A DNA stretch of 64,000 nucleotides from Arthrobacter sp. 18067. Lineage in GTDB: Bacteria > Actinomycetota > Actinomycetes > Actinomycetales > Micrococcaceae. Below the pieces are notes generated by a model. That model was not told the origin of the DNA. It was given only the letters and a program-made list of their open reading frames with translations, and did not search any database. The stretch is from NCBI RefSeq assembly GCF_902706295.1, contig NZ_CACSJJ010000010.1:62001-126000 (forward strand). Direction: 5' to 3'. Every line of letters begins with the position of its first letter. Positions within the stretch are counted from its first letter, which is position 1. A program made the translations under genes and the position numbers. This document shows positions 59,631 through 64,000 of the stretch, in pieces.

Positions 59631-60152
59631 ATGACCCACCACAGCCCCCTGCCATCCGAGCCAATCGGCGAGCTCTTCAAGGCGGCGTTTCGCTCTCATC
59701 CGGCAGGAGTTGCCATCATCACGGCGGCCGGGCCAGACGGAGCAGTAGGTCTCACGGCATCCTCGGTGGCATCGGTCGCGGTGGATCCGCCAACGCTCGC
59801 GTTCTCCGTGACCGGCGGCCGGTCAGCGTCCCACATCGCCGCCGCGCATACAGTCGTGGTGCATCTGGTGCGCGCGGACCAGGTGGAACTCGTCCGTGCA
59901 TTTGCCAACCCCGCGGCCCCACGGTTCACCGGTGACATGGACTGGGAACTGCTGCCCACAGGCGAGCCCCTGCTCAGGGAGGCTCCGTGGGCGCTTCGGT
60001 GCGAAATCGTCCATCGGGCACCGCTGGGTGGCTCTGTCCTGCTGGCCGCAACGGTGCTGGACATCCGGTCCAATTCGTCCAGCTCAGCTCCGCTGGTTTA
60101 TCACAACCGCGAGTTCCACACGGTGTTTGAGAGCGTTCCGGCGTTGGGCTAG
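59631..60152 (+). CDS. Flavin reductase family protein, probable SoxR-type target
   Basis: This 173-residue split-barrel protein has AFRSHPAGVAIITAAGPDGAVGLTASSVASVAVDPP and PLVYHNREFHTVFE, the pattern of HpaC/StyB-like NAD(P)H:flavin reductases. It supplies reduced flavin or acts in redox defence. GAAGG lies about 8 bp before the ATG. The redox-type promoter upstream fits a role in response to redox-active compounds; no MerR gene is in the window. The 3' end overlaps the convergent PLP-enzyme gene by 4 bp. Confidence 0.85.
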   Translation: MTHHSPLPSEPIGELFKAAFRSHPAGVAIITAAGPDGAVGLTASSVASVAVDPPTLAFSVTGGRSASHIAAAHTVVVHLVRADQVELVRAFANPAAPRFTGDMDWELLPTGEPLLREAPWALRCEIVHRAPLGGSVLLAATVLDIRSNSSSSAPLVYHNREFHTVFESVPALG

Positions 60153-61249
60153 TTGTTCCGGCCGCGGGCTGCCACGGTCCACTGCTCCACCACGGCGCCA
60201 TCGCGGACCACAGTGACCTCATCCACCAGGTTCATGGTCAGGCACACATGATTCGGGATCACCCGGAGCCGGGTGCCCAGCGGCGGCAGCTCCGACGAGT
60301 CCGGCCAAACAACCGTGGCATGGTGCTCGGACAACGCGGTGACCCTGGCTTCGGGGTATTCGGGGAGCCGTGCGTATCCCGTTGCCCAATCCGGCCGGTC
60401 GCTGCCCAGGATCTTGCTGCCTGAGTCCACCACAACGCGGCGAACGTTGCCACCTGCAGCTTCGTGCCTGCTGACCACGGTGGCCGCGACGGTCAACGCG
60501 ATGTCGTCCCACGTGCACCGTTCAAGTTCCAGTTGCTGGGCGTCGCCGAACACGTACACCCCTGGACGGAGCTCCGTGGCCACCGTTTCGCTGTCAATCA
60601 GGGCTGTAGGAGTGGAACCTCCGCTGATGGTGGTCACTTCGAAGCCCGCCGAGGCCAGCGCCGTGGCCGCCAGACCGAGCGACTCATTTTCGTTGCTTGC
60701 CGCACCCGTGGGCATGCCGGGTTTGTAGCTGTGGCCGGGGAACGTGAAAACGCCGGACACCATCAACCCGGCGGCAGCCGCTGCCTGAGCGACCTCCACC
60801 ACTTCGTCCGGCAGAACGCCGCTTCGGTGATGCCCGCTGTCGACTTCGATCAGAACCTCAATGCTCCCGGCATCCGCGCCGAGCTGGCGGCCCATCGCCG
60901 TCGCACTTTCAGCAGAATCCACGCCCACAGCTATGCGGCTCTTTGCCACCAAGGCCCGCAGGCGGTCAGCGTGGTGGGCTTCCACCCACAGCGGGTAGGC
61001 GATGAAGATGTCCTTCACTCCGTCCGCCGCGAAGACCTCGGCTTCGCCGATGGTGGCAACGGTGATCCCCACAGCACCGGCCGACAGCTGCTTCCGGGCG
61101 ATCTCCAACGTTTTGTGCGTCTTCACGTGCGGACGAAGCTTAAGTCCCCTGCTGAGCATGCTTGCTGCCATGCGTTCGATGTTCCGGTCCAGGACCTCGA
61201 CGTCGATCAGGACGGCAGGGGTAACAACTTCAGAGGGGATCACGTTCAT
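60149..61249 (-). CDS. Fold-III PLP enzyme: D-threonine aldolase / D-serine dehydratase type
   Basis: This 366-residue protein has an N-terminal alanine-racemase-type barrel with the PLP lysine in RPHVKTHKTLEIAR (near residue 43), ISGGSTPTAL, and a C-terminal domain with metal ligands in PNHVCLTMNLVDE. The family includes D-threonine aldolase, D-serine dehydratase (Dsd1) and D-3-hydroxyaspartate dehydratase; these cannot be separated by eye. The ridA gene upstream favours a dehydratase releasing an enamine (inference). It follows the LacI gene by 33 bp. Confidence 0.85.
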   Translation of the reverse strand: MNVIPSEVVTPAVLIDVEVLDRNIERMAASMLSRGLKLRPHVKTHKTLEIARKQLSAGAVGITVATIGEAEVFAADGVKDIFIAYPLWVEAHHADRLRALVAKSRIAVGVDSAESATAMGRQLGADAGSIEVLIEVDSGHHRSGVLPDEVVEVAQAAAAAGLMVSGVFTFPGHSYKPGMPTGAASNENESLGLAATALASAGFEVTTISGGSTPTALIDSETVATELRPGVYVFGDAQQLELERCTWDDIALTVAATVVSRHEAAGGNVRRVVVDSGSKILGSDRPDWATGYARLPEYPEARVTALSEHHATVVWPDSSELPPLGTRLRVIPNHVCLTMNLVDEVTVVRDGAVVEQWTVAARGRNN

Positions 61250-61282
61250 TCCTCAAACCCTAATGGCCTGAACGCTATCGGC

Positions 61283-62287
61283 CTACGGCGCCGACTGCCT
61301 GACCCGCACCTCAAACGCCGCCTCCGGCTGCTGCACTTGAGGCGAGGCGTCCATGCTTTCAATCCTGTTGATCAGAAGTTCGACGGCGCGCTCCGCAATT
61401 TCCGCACGTCCCGGCGCCACGGTGGTCAGCGACGGCGACGCGAACCGCGCCTCATCGATGTCGTCAAAACCGGCAACGGCGATCTCCTCGGGGACCTTCT
61501 TGCCACGGACCAGGAGTTCGTGAAGCGCGCCCAAAGCGAGAGCGTCGTTGAGTCCGAAAACGGCATCAAATTCCACACCACTATCCAGCAGCCTCGCGGT
61601 GGCATCAGCACCGCCGTCGCGCCGCCAATCGCACCCAACCACCAAGGCCGGATCGTAGGCCACGCCGGCGTCAGCGAGCGCAGCCCTGTATCCCTCAAGG
61701 CGCAGGCCGTTACTGCCGGTGGTGTCGCCGTCGTGCGCGCCCAAAACAGCTATACGACGGCGGCCGCCCGCCAGCAGGTGCGTGGTGACCGCGGCGGCGG
61801 CCCGGTGGTTCTGAATGAGGACCATATCCAGCCGCGGGTCCTGAACGAATTCGCCGAGCAGGACCAGCGGCTTCTTGCCCGCGGCGTCGATTATCTGTTC
61901 AGCGTCCAAGGCGAGAGGTATGAAAAGAAGACCATCCGTGAGCGTGCGGAACTGGCCTTGGAGCGCCGCCTTTTCGTGGTACGGCTCGTTTCCTGACTGT
62001 TCTACCAGGACGCGGTAGCCCCGGGCCCACGCCGCTTTCATGATGTCCGACGCCAACTCGGCGTAGTACGGAATGGATAGGTCTGCCAGGACCAGGCCGA
62101 GCATGCTGGTCTTGCCCGAGCGGAGGCTGCGGGCCGTCAGGTTGGTTTCGTAGCCGAGCTCATCGATGGCATCCAGGACGCGCTGTTTGGTGGTGGGCCG
62201 GATGAACTCGTAGTTGTTGATCACGTTGGAGACCGTCTTCAACGAGACACCGGCGACCCGTGCGACGTCGTTCATGGTGACGGCCAT
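61283..62287 (-). CDS. LacI-family transcriptional regulator
   Basis: This 334-residue protein has a LacI-type HTH and hinge (MNDVARVAGVSLKTVSNVIN, ...YETNLTARSLRSGKT, residues about 5-60) and a periplasmic-binding-like effector domain (LGLVLADLSIPYYAELASDI, VAGFDDIDEARFASPSLTTV). AAGGAG lies 8 bp before ATG 62287; a TTG codon immediately upstream is an alternative. It lies between ridA and the PLP-enzyme gene on one strand, so it could regulate those or the nearby arabinofuranosidase gene. Confidence 0.9.
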   Translation of the reverse strand: MAVTMNDVARVAGVSLKTVSNVINNYEFIRPTTKQRVLDAIDELGYETNLTARSLRSGKTSMLGLVLADLSIPYYAELASDIMKAAWARGYRVLVEQSGNEPYHEKAALQGQFRTLTDGLLFIPLALDAEQIIDAAGKKPLVLLGEFVQDPRLDMVLIQNHRAAAAVTTHLLAGGRRRIAVLGAHDGDTTGSNGLRLEGYRAALADAGVAYDPALVVGCDWRRDGGADATARLLDSGVEFDAVFGLNDALALGALHELLVRGKKVPEEIAVAGFDDIDEARFASPSLTTVAPGRAEIAERAVELLINRIESMDASPQVQQPEAAFEVRVRQSAP

Positions 62288-62344
62288 CAATATGCTCCTT
62301 CTGTCCTGTTGGCATACATCGTTGCAGATCAGGCCGACATGGAG

Positions 62345-62752
62345 TCAGTCGATGACTGCGGCGACAGCCTCGATCTCCACCAACTGATGGTTGTAGCCGA
62401 GGACGGTGACGCCCATGAGGGTGCTCGGTACGTCGTGGTCGCCGAATGCAGCGCGCACTACGTCCCAGGCCGCGACCAGGTCCGCCTGCTGCGTCGATGC
62501 GACAAGGACGCGGGTGGAAACCACGTCCCCGATTCCCGCTCCGGCTGCTTCCAAGGCCAACACCATGTTTTCGACCGACTTTTCCGCTTGGGCTTTGTAG
62601 TCCCCAATACCTGTTGTGGTTCCGTCCTCGTTCAGCGGGCATGACCCTGCCAGGAAGATCAACCGGGCTTCGGCGGGCGCAGTGGCTGCATAGGCGTACT
62701 GGGCTGCCGAACTGAGTTGTTCAGAGCGAATGAGGGTCACAGCGCTGGGCAT
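62345..62752 (-). CDS. ridA: RidA/YjgF-family enamine/imine deaminase
   Basis: This 135-residue RidA-family protein has IFLAGSCPLNEDG, QAEKSVENMVLALEAAGAG, the active arginine in VVSTRVLVAST and the C-terminal glutamate in LVEIEAVAAV. RidA proteins hydrolyse reactive enamines such as 2-aminoacrylate made by PLP-dependent serine/threonine dehydratases. AAGGA precedes ATG 62752. It is upstream of and on the same strand as the LacI and PLP-enzyme genes. Confidence 0.87.
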   Translation of the reverse strand: MPSAVTLIRSEQLSSAAQYAYAATAPAEARLIFLAGSCPLNEDGTTTGIGDYKAQAEKSVENMVLALEAAGAGIGDVVSTRVLVASTQQADLVAAWDVVRAAFGDHDVPSTLMGVTVLGYNHQLVEIEAVAAVID

Positions 62753-62933
62753 TGGAGGTCCTTGGATTAGATGTGAACGGCTGGCCACATTCCATCACGG
62801 CGTCGCTTCCCTGCAGCCGTCACACGCCGCTCATCCCCATGCAACGCGCCCGCAACATACATGCGCAAAGCTGAAGTCAATTGGCGCACAGCTGAAGGCA
62901 ATCGGACAGCGAAGCGAGCTGAGGGGAGCAGAC

Positions 62934-63308
62934 ATGAGCATTACAAACAGGGATCTTTTCCAGGCGCTGAAGACGCAGGCCAGCCTGGCGCAGGCGTTCG
63001 GCACCATGCCGGGCAGCAAGGAAGAGCCGCACCCGCTAAGCCCAGGCGAATACGTAGAGGCCTGGCACAACGGCCGCCTTTATCACCGAGGCACCGTGGT
63101 CAAAACCGTCTCGGGGACCGACCTTTTCTGGCTCACAGACGATACCGGGAGTCGCAGGCTGCTGGACATGGAATCCATGGACATCGTGACAGTTGACGAG
63201 CCGGCTCCGGCACCCGGAACACTGGCCCCGGAGCCAACTCTGTCGGCCACTGTCACACCAATTTCTGCGTACCCCATGTTCCACGACGGTACTCAGCAGA
63301 TCGCCTAG
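62934..63308 (+). CDS. Hypothetical protein (124 residues)
   Basis: ATG 62934 follows GGGGAG by 7 bp. The product starts MSITNRDLFQALKTQASLAQ, with a central beta segment YVEAWHNGRLYHRGTVVKTVSGTDLFWLTDD, similar in rhythm to a small SH3-like barrel, then an acidic/Pro-rich tail. No signal peptide or helix bundle. I do not recognise a family. It is divergent from ridA and its stop overlaps the convergent arabinofuranosidase gene by 4 bp. Confidence 0.65.
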   Translation: MSITNRDLFQALKTQASLAQAFGTMPGSKEEPHPLSPGEYVEAWHNGRLYHRGTVVKTVSGTDLFWLTDDTGSRRLLDMESMDIVTVDEPAPAPGTLAPEPTLSATVTPISAYPMFHDGTQQIA

Positions 63309-64000
63309 TCTTCAAGCGACAACCGGATCATGGTCCAGCTCACGGCAGGGAGCCCGGCGGTGAGGCGACCGCCGTCGAGCTTCACGCTGACGTTCTCGGA
63401 CGGCAGGACCGACGTCGAATCGTCTGCCGTCGCCTGCCAGTACGGGTCCTTGTTGGAGTAGGTGACGGACTCAATGACTTTGCTTGCGTTGAGGCTTCCG
63501 ACGGCGGCATCCAGCGTCAGCGCGTCCGTCGCCGAGCGGTTCACGGCGAACACCACGGCCTCATTGGCTTCTGCGTTATAGGTCGCCACAGCTGACAGCG
63601 CGCTGAACCCAGACGTCTTTTCGCTGTCCAGTTGCGGAGACTCGACGGCGAGGTTGAGCACGGTGCCGGAGGCGTGCTGCGAGGTGAGCGCGAACGGGTG
63701 GAACGTGGTCTGCTTCCACGCACGTCCGCCAGGCTCGGTCATGATGGGGGCGATCACGTTGACCAGTTGCGCGAGGCTCGCTGAATGGACGCGGTCCGTG
63801 TTGCGCAGCAGCGTGATGAGCAGATCGCCCACCACCACAGCGTCGGCAACCGTGTAGCGGTCTTCGAGCAGCACCGGCGCGACCGGCCAGTCGTCACCCG
63901 TGGGCGCCTTGGACTCATCACGGGACATGTGCCAAACGTTCCACTCATCGAATGAGATATTGACCTGCTTTTCGGACTTGTTGGCCGACTTCACGTGATC
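63305..64000 (-). CDS. GH51 alpha-L-arabinofuranosidase, C-terminal part, cut by window
   Basis: About 231 C-terminal residues are visible. NISFDEWNVWH carries the glutamate that is the nucleophile of GH51 arabinofuranosidases, followed by the end of the barrel (EDRYTVADAVVVGDLLITLLRNTDRVHSASLAQLVNVIAPI) and the C-terminal beta-sandwich (AVNRSATDALTLDAAV). The frame is open to the window edge, so the N-terminal part lies beyond it. It releases arabinose from arabinan or arabinoxylan oligosaccharides; no signal peptide can be judged. Confidence 0.9.
   Translation of the reverse strand, partial: DHVKSANKSEKQVNISFDEWNVWHMSRDESKAPTGDDWPVAPVLLEDRYTVADAVVVGDLLITLLRNTDRVHSASLAQLVNVIAPIMTEPGGRAWKQTTFHPFALTSQHASGTVLNLAVESPQLDSEKTSGFSALSAVATYNAEANEAVVFAVNRSATDALTLDAAVGSLNASKVIESVTYSNKDPYWQATADDSTSVLPSENVSVKLDGGRLTAGLPAVSWTMIRLSLED

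Noticed and set aside
1..64000. tRNA/rRNA genes, CRISPR arrays, insertion sequences, prophage, riboswitches, replication origin
   Set aside because: None recognised on reading both strands: no cloverleaf with TTC-like loop, no regularly spaced short repeats, no transposase or integrase motif, and no conserved riboswitch core.

Overview
The window is a GC-rich chromosomal segment of a soil actinobacterium of the Arthrobacter / Paenarthrobacter type (Micrococcaceae). This is inferred from codon bias, dense short operons with ATGA/GTGA overlaps, a separate ureA-ureB-ureC urease, a desABCD siderophore locus, an LAxTG-type sortase signal and many sugar and aromatic catabolic genes. I see no rRNA or tRNA gene, CRISPR array, insertion sequence or prophage. 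Both ends cut genes: an EamA-type exporter on the left and a GH51 arabinofuranosidase on the right.

Layout. 1-8.2 kb: small metabolic and transport genes, a sigma/anti-sigma fusion gene (4074-5765) and a BNR_4 propeller gene bracketed by two copies of a palindromic repeat. 8.2-13.6 kb: desferrioxamine-type siderophore operon desABCD (minus strand), every gene overlapping the next by 4 bp, behind overlapping iron boxes. 14.3-20 kb: a 1041-residue LAxTG-anchored repeat protein, a second sigma/anti-sigma fusion directly upstream of it, and a divergent gene with a similar beta-domain. 20-26.5 kb: acyltransferase, M20 amidohydrolase + MFS operon with a divergent double-length Lrp regulator, and small genes. 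26.5-33.2 kb: acid-sugar operon (DUF1537 kinase, dehydrogenase, GntP permease, class II aldolase) and a GntR/FCD regulator; the same 14-bp operator sequence precedes the operon and the regulator gene. 33.2-42.5 kb: AraC regulator, two copies of one promoter region, and six plus-strand enzymes (SDR, StyA1, StyA2B fusion, FAD oxidoreductase, isatin-hydrolase-like cyclase, TPP enzyme), which I read as a route from indole through isatin to isatinate and towards anthranilate.

42.6-52.8 kb: stress protein, dodecin, XRE regulator, three aldo/keto reductases, a frameshifted epimerase gene, a lactonase, two coupled small genes, a third ECF sigma factor with a membrane partner, and a serine hydrolase. 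52.8-59.4 kb: urease operon ureABCEFGD followed by a nickel transporter, interrupted at ureE/ureF and ureG/ureD by two related GC-rich palindromes. 59.5-64 kb: a MerR/SoxR-type promoter before a flavin reductase, a RidA-LacI-PLP enzyme gene row, a hypothetical gene and the arabinofuranosidase.

Intergenic space is punctuated by at least three families of roughly 60-bp palindromic repeats (A: four copies; B: two copies plus a distant relative C; D: two copies). Most A, B and C copies lie right behind gene 3' ends, and three genes take their stop codon from the repeat.
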